Positions 1 through 10,567 of a stretch of DNA of 64,000 bases are shown in pieces. The position numbers and the translations under genes are program-made. Origin of the DNA: Gammaproteobacteria bacterium (GTDB lineage: Bacteria; Pseudomonadota; Gammaproteobacteria; Acidiferrobacterales; Sulfurifustaceae); assembly GCA_016199745.1 (NCBI GenBank), contig JACQFZ010000051.1, positions 32,678-96,677 of the forward strand. The letters are read 5' to 3'. Below the pieces are notes generated by a model. The model did not search any database. It was not told the DNA's origin and saw only the letters and a list, made by a program, of their open reading frames with translations. Numbering within the stretch: position 1 is the first letter of the stretch; each line of letters opens with the position of its first letter.

Positions 1-24
1 AGAAGCGGCATCTTTCATGCATAG
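1..24 (+). CDS. 3' end of an upstream gene (possibly clpP)
   Basis: The first 24 bases are an open frame ending in TAG, 20 bases before the clpX start. Seven codons are too few to identify the product. By gammaproteobacterial gene order clpP would be expected here, but that is inference from synteny only. Confidence 0.3.
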   Translation, partial: RSGIFHA

Positions 25-44
25 TCCTTCGTGAGGTTCTGAGG

Positions 45-1346
45 ATGGCAGACGACAATCACTCCGGTAGGGGCGACGGCAAGGGCGAGAAGCTCTTGTA
101 TTGCTCTTTCTGCGGCAAGAGTCAGCACGAAGTTCGCAAGCTAATTGCCGGCCCGTCGGTATTCGTTTGTGACGAGTGCGTCGAGCTGTGCAACGACATC
201 ATTCGTGAAGAAGTTCAGGAAGAGAAGAACGCTGCGCAGGCGAAGAAAAAATTTCCGACGCCGCGCGAGATCTACCAAATTCTCGACGAGTACGTGATCG
301 GCCAATCCGACGCTAAGAAGATTTTGTCGGTTGCTGTTTACAACCACTACAAGCGTATCGAGCACGAACCGCGTACCGGTGATGTTGAGCTCTCGAAGAG
401 CAACATCTTGATGATCGGTCCGACGGGCTCCGGCAAAACCTTGCTGGCGGAGACGTTAGCGCGTTTGCTTAACGTGCCGTTCACGATCGCCGACGCAACG
501 ACGTTGACCGAAGCGGGTTACGTCGGTGAAGACGTCGAGAACATCATTCAAAAGTTACTGCAGAAGTGCGAATACGACGTCGATAAAGCGCAGAAGGGTA
601 TCGTTTACATCGATGAGATCGACAAGATCTCACGCAAGAGCGAGAACCCGTCGATCACGCGTGATGTTTCCGGCGAAGGCGTGCAACAGGCATTGCTCAA
701 ACTAATCGAAGGCACTGTTGCCTCGGTACCGCCGCAAGGTGGACGCAAGCATCCGCAGCAGGAATTTTTGCAGGTAGACACGAGCAATATTCTGTTCATC
801 TGCGGTGGCGCATTTTCGGGTCTCGATAAAGTGATTCAGGCGCGCTCGGAAAAGGGCGGCATTGGTTTCGGCGCCGAGATCAAGAGCAAGGCGAACACCA
901 AGAAAGTGGGTGACGTCCTACGCTCGGTTGAGCCGGAAGATTTGATCAAATACGGTTTGATTCCGGAGTTCGTCGGACGCTTGCCGGTTATCGCTGTGCT
1001 CGACGAGCTCGACGAAGTGGCATTGATGCAGATTTTGACCGAACCGAAAAACGCGCTTGCCAAGCAGTATCATCGTTTGTTCAAGTTCGAAGGTGTTGAG
1101 CTTGAGATTCGCGATGATGCGTTGGTTGCGGTTGCCAAACGCGCCATGGAGCGCAAGACCGGTGCCCGTGGATTGCGTTCGATCCTCGAGCGGTGCCTGC
1201 TCGAAATCATGTTCGAACTGCCGTCGCTTGAAGGTGTTAAGAAGGTAGTGATCGAAGAGAGCGTGATTTCAGAAGGTGCTAAGCCGTTGCTTATTTATGC
1301 CGAAGGCGAAGAGCAGGGCAAGAAGCGGGCGTCGGTAAGTCCCTGA
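45..1346 (+). CDS. clpX: ClpX, ATP-binding unfoldase subunit of the ClpXP protease
   Basis: AAA+ hexameric unfoldase that recognises tagged or damaged cytoplasmic proteins and threads them into ClpP. The N-terminal zinc-binding domain has its four ligands at C20, C23, C42 and C45. Walker A GPTGSGKT lies at residues 125-132, followed by the GYVGED pore loop, a Walker B ending in DEID, the GGRKH pore-2 loop, and the IGF tripeptide that docks onto ClpP. The length (433 aa) is normal for the family (E. coli 424 aa). The ATG follows a GAGGTTCTGAGG purine-rich stretch. A strong terminator lies just downstream, so lon is a separate transcription unit. Confidence 0.98.
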   Translation: MADDNHSGRGDGKGEKLLYCSFCGKSQHEVRKLIAGPSVFVCDECVELCNDIIREEVQEEKNAAQAKKKFPTPREIYQILDEYVIGQSDAKKILSVAVYNHYKRIEHEPRTGDVELSKSNILMIGPTGSGKTLLAETLARLLNVPFTIADATTLTEAGYVGEDVENIIQKLLQKCEYDVDKAQKGIVYIDEIDKISRKSENPSITRDVSGEGVQQALLKLIEGTVASVPPQGGRKHPQQEFLQVDTSNILFICGGAFSGLDKVIQARSEKGGIGFGAEIKSKANTKKVGDVLRSVEPEDLIKYGLIPEFVGRLPVIAVLDELDEVALMQILTEPKNALAKQYHRLFKFEGVELEIRDDALVAVAKRAMERKTGARGLRSILERCLLEIMFELPSLEGVKKVVIEESVISEGAKPLLIYAEGEEQGKKRASVSP

Positions 1347-1366
1347 ACTAATAGCTCTGCATCACG

Positions 1367-1393
1367 AACCCCGCCGCAGGCGGGGTTTTTTTT
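1367..1393 (+). terminator. Rho-independent terminator after clpX
   Basis: The stem AACCCCGCC/GGCGGGGTT with a GCA loop is followed by a run of eight T. It starts about 20 bases after the clpX stop codon. Confidence 0.9.
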
Positions 1394-1442
1394 GCCAAGC
1401 AAATCGTCGCGTCTGTCGCGTGCGCCAACCCGTTTATCTCCT

Positions 1443-1471
1443 CTTGAAATGAGGTTGCATTGACCTCACTT
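1443..1471 (+). promoter_or_regulatory. Candidate heat-shock (sigma-32) promoter of lon
   Basis: CTTGAAA at 1443-1449 matches the sigma-32 -35 element exactly. After a 14-base spacer, CCTCACTT at 1464-1471 resembles the -10 consensus CCCCATNT. lon is a classical sigma-32 gene. The spacer also carries the inverted repeat TGAGGT/ACCTCA (1450-1455 and 1463-1468), and a second one, AGGTAAGT/ACTTACCT, lies at 1487-1494 and 1504-1511. Whether either is an operator is unknown. Confidence 0.6.
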
Positions 1472-1561
1472 TGGTTCCAAACTTTGAGGTAAGTACGTCT
1501 TTCACTTACCTAAGTGTGACTTCCCAATTTACTTCGCCCTCATGAGGGAACCGAGCGACCG

Positions 1562-4009
1562 ATGACGCAGAAACCCCAGGAAAAGGTTCCACCTAAGATT
1601 GTACCGGGCTCCGATATCACGCTTCCGGTATTGCCGTTGCGTGACGTTGTAGTCTTTCCCCACATGGTGATCCCGCTATTCGTCGGGCGGCGCAAATCGA
1701 TCCGCGCCCTCGAGATCGCCATGGAATCCGGCAAGCAGATCATGTTAGTCGCGCAAAAGAGCGCATCCGATGATGATCCGACCGTGGAAGCGATCCATAC
1801 GATCGGCACAGTCGCGAGTATTCTGCAGCTTCTGAAGTTGCCCGATGGTACTGTTAAGGTGTTGGTCGAAGGTGAACGCCGCGCGGTTATTCAGCACTAT
1901 CTCGAGACCGACGATCACTTCTCGGCGCTGACAGCGCAACTGGAGATGGACCCGATTGCCGATCGCGAAGGTGAAGCGTTAACGCGTTCGGTGCTCACCG
2001 AGTTCGACCAGTACGTCAAACTCAACATGAAAATCCCGCCGGAGATTCTGACGTCGCTGGCTGGCATCGATGATCCAGGCCGCTTGGCCGACACCATCGC
2101 CGCGCACTTGTCGTTGAAGATCGAAGAGAAGCAGCAGATCCTCGAAGTTCAGAGCGTGCGTGATCGGTTGGAGCGCATCCTGGGCGTGATGGAGACGGAA
2201 ATCGATTTGTTGCAGGTGGAAAAGCGCATTCGTGGTCGCGTCAAGCGGCAGATGGAAAAGAGTCAGCGCGAGTACTACCTGAACGAACAAATGAAGGCGA
2301 TTCAGAAAGAGTTGGGTGAGCTTGATGAAGGCCCGAACGAGGCCGAAGAGCTAACCAACAAGATCGCCAAGGCCGGCATGCCGAAAGAAGCGCGCGAGAA
2401 GGCCGAGTCAGAGCTCAAAAAGCTCAAGATGATGTCGCCGATGTCAGCTGAAGCGACGGTCGTGCGTAATTATATCGACTGGTTGGTCAATGTGCCGTGG
2501 AAGAAGCGCACGAAGATTCAGAAGGATCTAAAGCGTGCCGCCGACATCCTCGACCAAGATCACTTCGGTTTAGAGAAAGTCAAAGACCGCATTCTTGAGT
2601 ATCTCGCAGTACAGCAACGCGTGAATCAGCTTAAAGGTCCGATCTTGTGCCTCGTCGGTCCGCCGGGTGTCGGCAAGACCTCGCTTGGGCAATCGATTGC
2701 ACGTGCCACTGGGCGTAAGTTCGTGCGCATGTCGCTCGGCGGCGTGCGCGATGAGGCGGAGATCCGCGGCCATCGACGCACCTACATCGGTTCGTTACCC
2801 GGCAAGATTATTCAGAACATGTCGAAGGTGAAGGTGCGTAACCCGCTCTTCATGCTGGATGAAGTCGACAAGATGGCGATGGACTTTCGCGGTGATCCGA
2901 GCTCGGCGTTGCTCGAAGTGCTCGATCCGGAACAGAACCACGCTTTTAGCGATCACTATCTCGAGGTCGATTACGATTTGTCCGACGTGATGTTCCTGGC
3001 AACGGCGAATACCTTGAATATCCCGGGACCGTTGCTCGATCGTATGGAAGTCATTCGGCTCTCGGGTTATACCGAGGACGAGAAGGTCAATATCGCGATT
3101 CGTTACCTCGTACCGAAGCAGCTGAAGAATAATGGGCTTAAAGACACCGAACTGACGATTACCGAGAACGCCATTCGCGATGTCGTGCGTTATTACACGC
3201 GTGAGGCGGGGGTGCGTAGTCTCGAGCGCGAAATCTCTAAGATCTGCCGTAAGGTCGCCAAGGATTTGTTGCTACAGAAAGACGAGGAGCAGAGTGTCAC
3301 GGTATCGCCGCGGCGTCTGGACAAATATCTCGGTGTGCGGCGTTTCCGTTATGGTATGGCGGAAGAGGCTAACCAAGTCGGGCAGGTTACCGGCCTTGCT
3401 TGGACCGAAGTCGGCGGCGAACTGCTGACGATTGAAGCAGTCATTCTTCCCGGTAAAGGGCGACTGACGATTACCGGTAAACTCGGTGATGTTATGCAGG
3501 AGTCCATTCAGGCCGCCATGAGCGTGGTGCGCGCTCGTGCCGCCAAACTTGGATTGCCGGCCGATTTTTATCAAAAGCATGACTTCCATCTACACGTGCC
3601 GGAAGGCGCGACGCCGAAGGATGGTCCGAGCGCCGGTATTGCCATGTGTACGGCGATGGTATCGGCGCTTACCAAAATCCCGGTACGCGCGGATGTCGCG
3701 ATGACCGGTGAGATCACTTTGCGCGGTGAAGTATTGCCAATCGGTGGGCTCAAGGAAAAGTTACTGGCGGCCCATCGTGGAAACATTAAGACCGTCATGA
3801 TTCCCGAGGAAAATCGTAAGGACTTGGCCGATATTCCGAAGAACATCCGCGATCGACTCGAGATTAAACCCGTACGCTGGATCGATCAGGTGCTCGAGAC
3901 GGCGCTTGAGCGGTTGCCCGAGCCGATTGAAGAAAAGCCGGCCGAAGAACAGCCGGCAGCGGAAGCAGATTCGGCAGAAGAAGTGGCTAATCCTGTTACT
4001 ACCCATTAA
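1562..4009 (+). CDS. lon: Lon, ATP-dependent serine protease
   Basis: Cytoplasmic AAA+ protease that degrades misfolded and regulatory proteins. The order is an N-terminal LON substrate-binding domain, a long helical region, an AAA+ module with Walker A GPPGVGKT near residues 366-373, and a C-terminal protease domain. The Ser-Lys catalytic dyad is visible as S690 (in DGPSAG) and K733 (in GGLKEK), aligning with E. coli S679 and K722. At 815 aa it is slightly longer than E. coli Lon because of an acidic Glu/Ala-rich C-terminal tail. It lies between clpX and hupB, as in E. coli and Pseudomonas. Confidence 0.98.
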   Translation: MTQKPQEKVPPKIVPGSDITLPVLPLRDVVVFPHMVIPLFVGRRKSIRALEIAMESGKQIMLVAQKSASDDDPTVEAIHTIGTVASILQLLKLPDGTVKVLVEGERRAVIQHYLETDDHFSALTAQLEMDPIADREGEALTRSVLTEFDQYVKLNMKIPPEILTSLAGIDDPGRLADTIAAHLSLKIEEKQQILEVQSVRDRLERILGVMETEIDLLQVEKRIRGRVKRQMEKSQREYYLNEQMKAIQKELGELDEGPNEAEELTNKIAKAGMPKEAREKAESELKKLKMMSPMSAEATVVRNYIDWLVNVPWKKRTKIQKDLKRAADILDQDHFGLEKVKDRILEYLAVQQRVNQLKGPILCLVGPPGVGKTSLGQSIARATGRKFVRMSLGGVRDEAEIRGHRRTYIGSLPGKIIQNMSKVKVRNPLFMLDEVDKMAMDFRGDPSSALLEVLDPEQNHAFSDHYLEVDYDLSDVMFLATANTLNIPGPLLDRMEVIRLSGYTEDEKVNIAIRYLVPKQLKNNGLKDTELTITENAIRDVVRYYTREAGVRSLEREISKICRKVAKDLLLQKDEEQSVTVSPRRLDKYLGVRRFRYGMAEEANQVGQVTGLAWTEVGGELLTIEAVILPGKGRLTITGKLGDVMQESIQAAMSVVRARAAKLGLPADFYQKHDFHLHVPEGATPKDGPSAGIAMCTAMVSALTKIPVRADVAMTGEITLRGEVLPIGGLKEKLLAAHRGNIKTVMIPEENRKDLADIPKNIRDRLEIKPVRWIDQVLETALERLPEPIEEKPAEEQPAAEADSAEEVANPVTTH

Positions 4010-4084
4010 CGCGGGTAGCTTGCAGTGCGCATCATAGGTTGCTAAAAAATCCTTCCATGGAGTTCTTTTGCTAGGCTCGTTATA

Positions 4085-4118
4085 GATCACCACACGCCCT
4101 AAAAGGCGTATGGTGATC
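4085..4118 (+). other. Hairpin in the lon-hupB intergenic region
   Basis: GATCACCACACGCC (4085-4098) and GGCGTATGGTGATC (4105-4118) form a 14-bp stem with one mismatch and a 6-base loop. No T-run follows, so it may be a weak lon terminator or a structure in the hupB leader. Its role is unknown. Confidence 0.5.
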
Positions 4119-4166
4119 TGATCGGCCGATTCGTTTGTATCCCACCACACCTTGGAGGACTCGAAC

Positions 4167-4439
4167 GTGAATAAAACCGACCTGATTCAACAAGTGGCGC
4201 AAAGTGCAGAGTTGTCTCAAACATCCGCTTCGAAGGCGATCGATGCGCTGTTCAGCGTGATCGCAAATTCGCTACGCAACGGCGAGCAAGTACAGTTGAC
4301 CGGATTTGGAACCTTCTCGGTTGCCGAGCGTGCGGCCCGCAACGGCCGCAATCCGCGTACCGGTGAAACAATTACCATCGCGGCATCGCGAAATCCCAAG
4401 TTCAAGGCTGGCAAAGGTCTGAAGGATGCCTTAAACTAG
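4167..4439 (+). CDS. hupB: HU-beta, histone-like DNA-binding protein
   Basis: Small basic nucleoid protein that binds and bends DNA as a dimer. The protein is 90 aa, the standard HU length, and carries the RNPRTGE arm motif whose proline intercalates into DNA. The chosen start is GTG at 4167, because GGAGG at 4154-4158 is correctly spaced from it. An in-frame TTG at 4152 would add five residues but overlaps that ribosome-binding site. Position directly after lon is the usual place for hupB in gammaproteobacteria. Confidence 0.97.
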   Translation: MNKTDLIQQVAQSAELSQTSASKAIDALFSVIANSLRNGEQVQLTGFGTFSVAERAARNGRNPRTGETITIAASRNPKFKAGKGLKDALN

Positions 4440-4464
4440 CGGCCCTTTCGGGGGTGCTGTTGCA

Positions 4465-4540
4465 GGGTGCTTAGCTCAGCTGGTAGAGCGTCGCCCTTAC
4501 AAGGCGAATGTCGGGGGTTCGATCCCCTCAGCACCCACCA
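4465..4540 (+). tRNA. tRNA-Val (anticodon TAC)
   Basis: A full cloverleaf of 76 bases with encoded CCA. The acceptor stem is GGGTGCT/AGCACCC, the anticodon loop CTTACAA has TAC at 4498-4500, and the T-arm is GGGGTTCGATCCCC. It lies between hupB and ppiD. Confidence 0.97.
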
Positions 4541-4591
4541 TTTAGCAGTTAGCCTTTCCTCCGAAATAGGTGGGGAAGGGTGTGTCACTTA

Positions 4592-4668
4592 GGAGCGGTA
4601 GTTCAGTTGGTTAGAATACCGGCCTGTCACGCCGGGGGTCGCGGGTTCGAGTCCCGTCCGCTCCGCCA
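4592..4668 (+). tRNA. tRNA-Asp (anticodon GTC)
   Basis: A 77-base cloverleaf with encoded CCA. The acceptor stem is GGAGCGG/CCGCTCC, the anticodon GTC is at 4626-4628, and the T-arm is GCGGGTTCGAGTCCCGT. It lies about 50 bases after tRNA-Val and is probably cotranscribed with it. No integrase or duplicated 3' end is seen, so there is no sign of an attachment site in use. Confidence 0.97.
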
Positions 4669-4816
4669 AACTGGCAGCTCGCTGAAGTTCAACGGGCTGC
4701 GAGCGCCACAGGGAAGTGTCGCTCAAATGGCGACCAGAATTTTTGTCCCCATTGGTATATGTAGGTCGATGTAAGTCCTTTAGGCACAAATCCCTTCATT
4801 GCCAGAGTAACCGCGG

Positions 4817-6700
4817 ATGCTTACCAAGATTCGAGAAAAAACTCAGGGCATCATTGCGACCCTGATTCTTTCATTCCTCACGATACCGTTCATTCTTTGG
4901 GGTATTAGCTCCTACTTTGATAGCGGCTCCGCGGTCGCTGTCGCCGAGGTCAACGGCGTCGAGATCGATCAGCAGCAGTATCACAATGCGCTCGCGCAGG
5001 TGCCTGGTCTCGAGCAACGCCCCGAGAGCCGCGCCATCAAGGAAATGATCCTCAAGAATTTAATCGACCAAACGTTGCTCGTTAAGGAAGCGGAGCAACG
5101 CGGTTATCGATTAAGTGACGCCCGCCTCGCTGAAACTATTCGTACCCTCCCTTACTTCCATCGCGACGGTAAATTCGAGCCGGAAATCTATGAGGCTGTC
5201 CTGCGCCAGCAAGGTATGCGCACAAGCGATTTCGAGGCTCGTCTGCGGCGAGATAGCGTCGCTAATCAGGTACAGCAGGGCTTAAGCGAAAGTGCATTTG
5301 TCACCGAAGGTGATGTGGCGTCGATGGTTCGCTTAATGCGGCAAGAGCGCCAAGTAACGCATGCTGTAATCCAGCCCGACGGTTTTTTGCCGAAAGTGGC
5401 GGTCAGCGCGGCGGAAATCGAAGAACATTATCAATCCAACCAGGACGCATTTCGTACGCCGGAAGCGGTGCGTGTGGAGTATGTAACCCTCTCGGCGAGC
5501 GAAATCGCCAAGCAGATTCAGCCGACCGATACCGAACTACACCAGGCCTATGAAACCGACGTCGCTCGCTATGCCACTCCTGAGAAGCGTCGCGTCAGCC
5601 ATATTCTGATCAGTGTGCCGGCTAACGCCAACGATGCAATCGTTAAAGCCGCACAGGCTCGTGCCGACGACGTAGCGAAACAGGCGCGCGCCGGCGCTAA
5701 TTTCGCCACTCTCGCTACGAAGTATTCGGATGATAAGGAAACCGGTGCAAAGGGCGGCGATCTCGGCGAGGTTGCACGTCACATGTTGCCGTCGGCTGAA
5801 CTCGAGACGGCAGTTTACGGAATTAAGCCGAAAGAAATCGTCGGCCCCATCCGTTCGCAATTCGGATTTCATGTCGCCACTGTTACCGCGCTGACGCCGG
5901 AGCAGCGGCGTTCGTTCGAATCGGCCAAACACGATTTAACGGAACAGGTGCGTAAACAAAAAGCCGAAGAGCGGTTCTACGAGCTCTCGGAGCGTTTGCG
6001 TAACTTGGCCTATGAGCATCCCGACGGCGTACGGTCAGTGGCGAAAGAGCTCGACTTGCCGCTGCAAACCAGTGATTGGTTTACCCGCACCGGTGGCGCT
6101 GGTGTCGCTGCCCAGCCGCGCGTTGTCACCGCCGCTTTCGAATCGGAAGTGCTGAGCCAGGTACGTAACAGCGACATCATTGAGCTCAAAGGGAATGAGT
6201 TATTGGCGTTACACGTTATAGCTCGCCGGCCGTCAACCGTGCGACCGCTTACTGAAGTACGGGCGACGATCGAACGCGTTCTTAAAGAGAAACATGCGCG
6301 TGAACAGGCGCAGGCAGCCGCGGCGGAATGGATTAAGAAGCTCGAACAGGGTGGAACGCTGGCCGAGCTCGCGCGTACCACCCATGCAACGCTGCAGCCG
6401 TCGAAGACGATGACTCGCGAACAAGCGACCGGCATCGATCCGCGGTTGTTGAATGCCGTCTTCGCTGCGCCACGGCCGCAGGGCAAGCCGGTATATGGAC
6501 AGGTCGATTTAGGTAGCCAAGGATTTGTGGTCTACGCTCTGGAAGCCGTGCGTGATATTGAGCCGTCTAAGGTAGACGTCGCGTCAAAAGATAAATTGCG
6601 CCAGCAACTGCTGCAGCGTCGTGGCAGCGATTACTACGCGAGTTATCGTGAGGGTCTACGGCGAGACGCCGATGTGAAGATCCACGCTAATCAGCTGTAA
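4817..6700 (+). CDS. ppiD: PpiD, membrane-anchored periplasmic folding chaperone (parvulin type)
   Basis: Inner-membrane-anchored chaperone that meets proteins as they leave the Sec translocon. One transmembrane segment lies at about residues 12-34 (IIATLILSFLTIPFILWG). A SurA-like N-terminal chaperone domain with FHRDGKFEPE follows, then a parvulin domain at about 253-354 (KRRVSHILI, KYSDDK, GGDLGEV, FGFHVATV). The length of 627 aa matches the family (E. coli 623). The ATG at 4817 has only a weak ribosome-binding site. It ends at a terminator shared with the convergent fabI. Confidence 0.93.
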   Translation: MLTKIREKTQGIIATLILSFLTIPFILWGISSYFDSGSAVAVAEVNGVEIDQQQYHNALAQVPGLEQRPESRAIKEMILKNLIDQTLLVKEAEQRGYRLSDARLAETIRTLPYFHRDGKFEPEIYEAVLRQQGMRTSDFEARLRRDSVANQVQQGLSESAFVTEGDVASMVRLMRQERQVTHAVIQPDGFLPKVAVSAAEIEEHYQSNQDAFRTPEAVRVEYVTLSASEIAKQIQPTDTELHQAYETDVARYATPEKRRVSHILISVPANANDAIVKAAQARADDVAKQARAGANFATLATKYSDDKETGAKGGDLGEVARHMLPSAELETAVYGIKPKEIVGPIRSQFGFHVATVTALTPEQRRSFESAKHDLTEQVRKQKAEERFYELSERLRNLAYEHPDGVRSVAKELDLPLQTSDWFTRTGGAGVAAQPRVVTAAFESEVLSQVRNSDIIELKGNELLALHVIARRPSTVRPLTEVRATIERVLKEKHAREQAQAAAAEWIKKLEQGGTLAELARTTHATLQPSKTMTREQATGIDPRLLNAVFAAPRPQGKPVYGQVDLGSQGFVVYALEAVRDIEPSKVDVASKDKLRQQLLQRRGSDYYASYREGLRRDADVKIHANQL

Positions 6701-6702
6701 CG

Positions 6703-6739
6703 AAAAAAGCCCGGACAACCAAGTTGCCCGGGCTTTTTA
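6703..6739. terminator. Bidirectional terminator between ppiD and fabI
   Basis: AAAAAGCCCGG and CCGGGCTTTTT form a strong stem with A-run and T-run flanks on both sides. It can therefore stop transcription from ppiD (+) and fabI (-), whose 3' ends face each other here. Confidence 0.9.
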
Positions 6740-6742
6740 TTG

Positions 6743-7528
6743 CTAGCGGTCGAGGGCGAAAGCGGCGATGTTGAAGCCGGCGTCGACGTAAGTAATTTCG
6801 CCGGTGATGCCGGAGGCAAGATCGGAGCACAGAAATGCAGCAGCGTTTCCGACCTCGTCGATCGTTACGCCGCGACCGAGTGGGGCAACACGGTCGTTGA
6901 CGTCCAGCAGCTTGCGAAAGTCGGCAATTCCGGCCGCCGCCAATGTCTTAATTGGGCCCGCCGAAATCGCATTCACTCTGATCCCATCCCGGCCGAGCGC
7001 CAGCGCCAGGTAGCGTACATTCGCTTCCAGGCTAGCCTTGGCTAACCCCATGACGTTGTAGTTCGGTATCGCCCGTTCGGCGCCGATATAGGTCAGCGTA
7101 ATGAGCGCGCCGTTACGGCCCTGCATCATCGGCCGGCCGGCCTTAGCCAGCGCTGCCAGACTGTAGGAGCTGATATCGTGGGCGAGGCGGAAGCCTTCGC
7201 GCGTCACCGTGTCGACGAACGAACCGGACAGCTCTTCGCGCAGAGCGAATGCGACCGAATGAACGATGATGTCGAGCCCGTCCCAATGCTCGCGCAGACG
7301 CGCGAATGCACTATCGATCTGTTCGTCGCTGGCAACATCTAGCGGCAGTGCGATATTGGAACCAAGCTCGGTGGCAACCTCTTCGACGCGCGCCTTGAGC
7401 TTGTCGTTCTGGTAAGTGAAGGCCAGCTCGGCGCCTTCGCGGCGCATCGCCTTGGCGATACCCCAGGCGATCGAGCGTTCGCCGGCGACGCCGACGATCA
7501 ATGCACGCTTTCCGGCGAGAAAACCCAT
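6743..7528 (-). CDS. fabI: Enoyl-[ACP] reductase (NADH), FabI
   Basis: Catalyses the last reduction of each fatty-acid elongation cycle, using NAD(P)H. The 261-residue short-chain-dehydrogenase fold starts [16 protein letters not shown]. The catalytic residues Y147, Y157 and K164 fit the Y-x6-K enoyl-reductase pattern (E. coli Y146, Y156, K163). The open frame runs upstream to 7891, but those residues have no family similarity. The ATG at 7528 is preceded by AAGGGGAA at ribosome-binding-site distance, so it is chosen. The gene is divergent from yejA and convergent with ppiD. Confidence 0.95.
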   Translation of the reverse strand: MGFLAGKRALIVGVAGERSIAWGIAKAMRREGAELAFTYQNDKLKARVEEVATELGSNIALPLDVASDEQIDSAFARLREHWDGLDIIVHSVAFALREELSGSFVDTVTREGFRLAHDISSYSLAALAKAGRPMMQGRNGALITLTYIGAERAIPNYNVMGLAKASLEANVRYLALALGRDGIRVNAISAGPIKTLAAAGIADFRKLLDVNDRVAPLGRGVTIDEVGNAAAFLCSDLASGITGEITYVDAGFNIAAFALDR

Positions 7529-7696
7529 AGCAGTTTGTGTTCCCCTTGTAAGAGTACGATTGGCGCGCCGCGTAATGGCCGGCGGTTCGCGAGATGGGTC
7601 GTTACAGTAACGAAAATCGCCCGGACCGGGAAGAGGGCGCAGTTTAATTGATCTGATATAGTTGCGCAGACCGCGAAGGTAGTTAAACACCGAGGG

Positions 7697-9508
7697 ATGA
7701 TGCATCAGTCCAAGCGAGAGTCGTGGTGGCGTCGTTGTTTGGGGTTGCTCCTGTTGGCGCTTACGCTGCCGGTCCATGCCGCCCCGTCCGCCGCGCTCGG
7801 TTACACTCCTAAATATCCCGCCGGTTTCTCGCATTTCGACTATGTGCGCGCGGACGCGCCCAAGGGCGGTAATCTCACGCTTGCCGGTCAAGGCAGTTTC
7901 GATTCGTTCAATCCGTTCATCTTAAAAAGCCGTCCTGCCGCCGGCCTCGACTTACTCGTATTCGAGCCACTGATGGTGTCGAGCCTCGACGAACCGTTCA
8001 GCAAATATGGCTTGTTGGCGGAGGACATCAGTCTTGCCGCCGATAAATTATCGGTAACGTTCCGGTTAAATCCGCTCGCGAAGTTTTCGAACGGCAAACC
8101 GGTATTGGCGCGAGACGTCAAATTTTCGTTCGATACGTTGAAAAGTAACGCCGCCCATCCGCAATACCGCTACTACTGGGTAGATATTAAGCGTGCGGTT
8201 GTGGTCGACGCGCGCACGATCCGTTTCGAATTTGCCCGCGTTAATCCGGAGCTGTATCTCATCGCCACCGAGATCCCGGTGTTCTCGCGCGATTGGGTAG
8301 GCGACAAACCATTTAATAAGGTTGCCACCGAAGTTCCGATCGGCAGCGGCCCGTACATTGTTCAAAGCTTCGATCTCGGTAAGCACATCAGCTTCGTGCG
8401 TAATCCCAATTATTGGGGACGTGACTTGCCGACGCGCCGTGGCGTTTTTAATTTCGATCGTATTACTTATAAATACTATAAAGACGACACGATTCAACGC
8501 GAGGCGTTCAAAGCCGGCGAATATGATTTTCATATCGAGTACAGCTCGAAGGCTTGGGCACGTGACTTTGTCGGGCCAGCATTCAATGACGGCGGCATCG
8601 TCAAAAAAGAGTTGGTACACCGTAATAATGCCGGCATGCAAGGTCTGGTGTTCAATACCCGCCGCGCAATTTTTAAGGACAAGCGCGTGCGTAAGGCGAT
8701 CGGTTTGGCGTTCGATTTTGAATGGTCAAACGAACACTTGTTTTATAAGCAATATACGCGCTGCAACAGTTACTTCAGTAATTCGGAAATGGCGTCTTCC
8801 GGTTTGCCGCAGGGTGACGAGCTAAAACTGTTAGAGCCATATCGCGCGCAGCTGTCGCCGGAAGTATTCACGACGGTGTGGCAGCCGCCGATGACCCTGC
8901 CGCCGCATTCGTTACGCGAAAACCTGAGGCAGGCGCGTGATCTATTGAAGCAGGCGGGATGGATTCTTCGCGATGGCGTGTTGCGCAACGCCAACGGCGA
9001 GCCGCTCGAGTTCGAAGTGTTGGGCGATTCCGTCCAAGGCAGGACGTTCGAGCGTATCCTCGGTCCATTTGCGCAGAACCTTAAGAAACTTGGCATCGTC
9101 ATGAACTACCGTACGGTCGACGTTGCGTTGTGGCAGCGACGCACCGATGTTTTCGATTTCGACATGGTGACCGCGGTATACGGCGAGAGCCAATCGCCCG
9201 GCAATGAGCTGTACCGGCGTTGGTATTCAAAGAGCGCCGATGAGGAAGGATCGGAGAATCTGATGGGCGTCAAAGATCCGGTAATAGACGCACTGATCGA
9301 CAAGGTGGTGCAGGCACCGGATCGCAAGCATTTGGTGACGGCCCTTAAGGCGCTGGACCGCGTCATGCTGCATGGCGAGTACCTGGTACCGAACTGGTAC
9401 AACAAGGTGCATCGGATCGCTTATCGGAACAAATTCGACATGCCATCGTCGTTGCCGCTGTACTATGCGGCCGAGGGGTGGATGATCGAGACGAGCTGGA
9501 GCAAATAA
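7697..9508 (+). CDS. yejA: YejA-type periplasmic oligopeptide-binding protein (SBP family 5)
   Basis: Binds peptides in the periplasm and delivers them to the YejBEF permease; E. coli YejABEF also imports the antibiotic microcin C. An N-terminal signal peptide ([19 protein letters not shown]) ends near residue 28. The mature protein begins with the YejA-like [16 protein letters not shown] and the family-5 motif [10 protein letters not shown]. It is 603 aa, normal for YejA. ATG at 7697 is used; GAGGG lies immediately before it, and an adjacent ATG at 7700 is equally possible. It is the first gene of a four-gene operon. Confidence 0.92.
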   Translation: MMHQSKRESWWRRCLGLLLLALTLPVHAAPSAALGYTPKYPAGFSHFDYVRADAPKGGNLTLAGQGSFDSFNPFILKSRPAAGLDLLVFEPLMVSSLDEPFSKYGLLAEDISLAADKLSVTFRLNPLAKFSNGKPVLARDVKFSFDTLKSNAAHPQYRYYWVDIKRAVVVDARTIRFEFARVNPELYLIATEIPVFSRDWVGDKPFNKVATEVPIGSGPYIVQSFDLGKHISFVRNPNYWGRDLPTRRGVFNFDRITYKYYKDDTIQREAFKAGEYDFHIEYSSKAWARDFVGPAFNDGGIVKKELVHRNNAGMQGLVFNTRRAIFKDKRVRKAIGLAFDFEWSNEHLFYKQYTRCNSYFSNSEMASSGLPQGDELKLLEPYRAQLSPEVFTTVWQPPMTLPPHSLRENLRQARDLLKQAGWILRDGVLRNANGEPLEFEVLGDSVQGRTFERILGPFAQNLKKLGIVMNYRTVDVALWQRRTDVFDFDMVTAVYGESQSPGNELYRRWYSKSADEEGSENLMGVKDPVIDALIDKVVQAPDRKHLVTALKALDRVMLHGEYLVPNWYNKVHRIAYRNKFDMPSSLPLYYAAEGWMIETSWSK

Positions 9509-9511
9509 CGC

Positions 9512-10567
9512 ATGGCCGGCTACATTCTTAAGCGGTTGCTCCTCATGATCCCTACCCTGATCGGTGTGATGCTGATCACGTTCACAGTGACGCAGTTCGT
9601 GCCCGGCGGGCCGGTCGAGCAGTTGGTTCATCAATTGCAACACCGCAGCGCCGAAGGCGAGGCCAGCGCCGGTAGTTCCGGCGGTCTATACCGGGGCTCC
9701 GCCGGCTTGGATGCCGAGCGTCTTAAGGAATTGCAGGCGTTATATGGTTTCGATCGGCCGGCGCCAGAACGCTTCTTGCGCATGATGAAGAGCTATCTCA
9801 CGTTCGATCTGGGTCAGAGCTACTATCGTCATCAATCGGTCTTCCAACTCGTCGTATCGAAGTTGCCGGTATCCATCAGCATCGGCCTGTGGACATTTTT
9901 TATCGTTTATCTGACGTGTATACCGCTCGGTGTTGCGAAGGCGGTGCGTGATGGTTCTCGTTTCGACGTCGTCACCAGCACCATCATTCTCGTCGGCTAT
10001 GCCATTCCTGGATTCGTGCTGGGTCTCGCTCTGCTGGTGTTGTTTGGCGGCGGTTCGTTTTGGCACATCTTTCCGTTGCGCGGTTTGGTGTCGGACTATT
10101 GGTCGGAGTTGCCGTGGTATTCGAAAGTGCTCGATTACCTATGGCACATGGCGCTGCCAATCACCGCCTCTGTTGTCGGTAGCCTGGCGGTTGAGACGAT
10201 GCTGACGAAGAACAGCATGCTCGAAGAAATCCGCAAGCAATACGTGCTCACCGCCCGTGCCAAAGGACTGAGTGCTAACGTCGTGCTGTACCGGCATGTC
10301 TTCCGCAACGCCATGATCCCGCTGATTACGGGTTTCCCGGCCGCCTTTATCGGCGCGTTCTTTACCGGCAGTTTGTTGATCGAGACATTGTTCTCACTCG
10401 ACGGTCTTGGCTTACTGTCGTACGAATCGGTGGTGCAACGCGACTATCCAGTTGTCCTCGGTACGCTCTATTTGTTCACGTTGCTCGGGTTGTTTGCAAA
10501 GCTTCTGTCAGATTTGTGTTATGTGCTGATCGATCCGCGGATCCAATTTGAGTCCGTCGACCGATGA
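9512..10567 (+). CDS. yejB: YejB, peptide ABC transporter permease
   Basis: One of two inner-membrane permease subunits of the YejABEF importer. It opens with the typical first helix (MAGYILKRLLLMIPTLIGVMLITF), has a periplasmic loop rich in Ser and Gly near residues 45-70, and then a binding-protein-dependent permease domain. The EAA-type coupling motif is seen as TARAKGLSANVVLYRHVFRNA. It begins three bases after yejA stops and its TGA overlaps the yejE ATG, indicating translational coupling. Length is 351 aa. Confidence 0.93.
   Translation: MAGYILKRLLLMIPTLIGVMLITFTVTQFVPGGPVEQLVHQLQHRSAEGEASAGSSGGLYRGSAGLDAERLKELQALYGFDRPAPERFLRMMKSYLTFDLGQSYYRHQSVFQLVVSKLPVSISIGLWTFFIVYLTCIPLGVAKAVRDGSRFDVVTSTIILVGYAIPGFVLGLALLVLFGGGSFWHIFPLRGLVSDYWSELPWYSKVLDYLWHMALPITASVVGSLAVETMLTKNSMLEEIRKQYVLTARAKGLSANVVLYRHVFRNAMIPLITGFPAAFIGAFFTGSLLIETLFSLDGLGLLSYESVVQRDYPVVLGTLYLFTLLGLFAKLLSDLCYVLIDPRIQFESVDR

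Noticed and set aside
4465..4668. tRNA-Val/tRNA-Asp as integration site of a genomic island
   Set aside because: There is no integrase, no direct repeat of a tRNA 3' end, and the neighbouring genes keep the ordinary gammaproteobacterial order.
4676..4710. Terminator after tRNA-Asp
   Set aside because: GCTCGC/GCGAGC can pair, but the stem is short and no T-run follows.
7529..7891. N-terminal extension of fabI by 121 codons
   Set aside because: It lacks family similarity, reads antisense into yejA, and the ATG at 7528 has a good ribosome-binding site.
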